Source of the DNA: Oscillospiraceae bacterium
Lineage (GTDB): Bacteria > Bacillota > Clostridia > Oscillospirales > Acutalibacteraceae
Direction: 5' to 3'
Length of the DNA stretch: 5,367 bases
NCBI GenBank assembly: GCA_031283835.1
Contig: JAITBA010000079.1
Coordinates: 1 to 5,367 of the forward strand
Translations under genes and position numbers: made by a program
Notes under the pieces: generated by a model
Seen by the model: the letters and a program-made list of their open reading frames with translations, nothing else
Told to the model about the DNA's origin: nothing
Databases searched by the model: none
In this document: positions 5,290-5,367 of the stretch, piece after piece
How positions within the stretch are numbered: the first letter of the stretch is position 1
Layout of the letters: each line of letters opens with the position of its first letter

Positions 5290-5316
5290 ACTCCGCGTTT
5301 GGCACGGGTGTTTTTT
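5290..5316 (+). terminator. Weak candidate terminator after the lipoprotein gene
   Basis: ACTCCG (5290-5295) can pair with CGGGTGT (5305-5311) with one bulged T and one G-U pair, followed by a run of T (5311-5316). The stem is short, but the position, 26 nt after the stop codon at 5264, is right. It suggests the lipoprotein gene is the end of its transcript. Confidence 0.35.
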
Positions 5317-5342
5317 GCGGCAAAAATTTTGAGGAAACCCCC

Positions 5343-5367
5343 TTGACAAAACCGACATGATATGTTA
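5343..5367 (+). promoter_or_regulatory. -35 box of a promoter cut by the right window edge
   Basis: A perfect TTGACA (5343-5348) follows an AT-rich stretch. With the 17-nt spacing used by the other promoters here, the -10 box would start at 5366, where only TA is visible before the window ends. TATGTT at 5361 is too close (12 nt) to be the -10. A new plus-strand transcript probably begins just beyond the window. Confidence 0.4.

Noticed and set aside
5275..5295. GCGG/CCGC hairpin followed by TCTTTTTATT on the minus strand as a terminator for a gene from the right
   Set aside because: The stem is only four perfect pairs with several mismatches inside, and the right edge carries a plus-strand promoter rather than an incoming minus-strand gene.

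Overview
The window looks chromosomal and comes from a GC-rich member of the Clostridia (Bacillota), most likely of the Oscillospiraceae/Ruminococcaceae kind. The evidence is a SigH-like sigma factor, a small double zinc-ribbon protein of a type common in Clostridia, Gram-positive-style Shine-Dalgarno sites, and AT-rich consensus sigma-A promoters set between very GC-rich genes. The genus cannot be fixed from this sequence alone.

Layout, left to right. (1) Positions 1-1258, minus strand: most of a CNNM/CorC-type membrane protein (DUF21, two CBS domains, start of the CorC_HlyC domain) whose C-terminus lies off the left edge. A textbook TTGACA-17-TATAAT promoter precedes it. (2) Positions 1271-1499: that promoter, plus a rho-independent terminator closing the next minus-strand unit. 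(3) Positions 1500-2484, minus strand: a SigH-like sigma factor followed by a 94-residue zinc-ribbon protein, probably one transcript from a strong promoter with upstream A-tracts. (4) Positions 2485-2758: a divergent control region with back-to-back promoters for the sigma gene (minus) and trmD (plus), and a structured trmD leader holding a possible 9-codon leader ORF. (5) Positions 2759-3448, plus strand: trmD, tRNA m1G37 methyltransferase, outside its usual rpsP-rimM-trmD-rplS setting. (6) Positions 3449-3593: a short intergenic region with three consecutive potential stem-loops and a probable promoter. (7) Positions 3594-5264, plus strand: a lipoprotein substrate-binding protein of the family-5 (oligopeptide/dipeptide/nickel) ABC group, with no permease or ATPase genes in view. 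(8) Positions 5265-5367: a weak terminator and the -35 box of a promoter that continues beyond the window.

The genes do not form one pathway. They look like a housekeeping neighbourhood: ion transport or membrane maintenance, a small regulatory unit, tRNA modification and peptide uptake. No mobile element, CRISPR array, tRNA or rRNA was found. I saw no clear sign of a new multi-gene system. The points most worth following up are the trmD leader, the Asp-to-Glu change at the catalytic position of TrmD together with its short C-terminus, and the sigma factor/zinc-ribbon pair.
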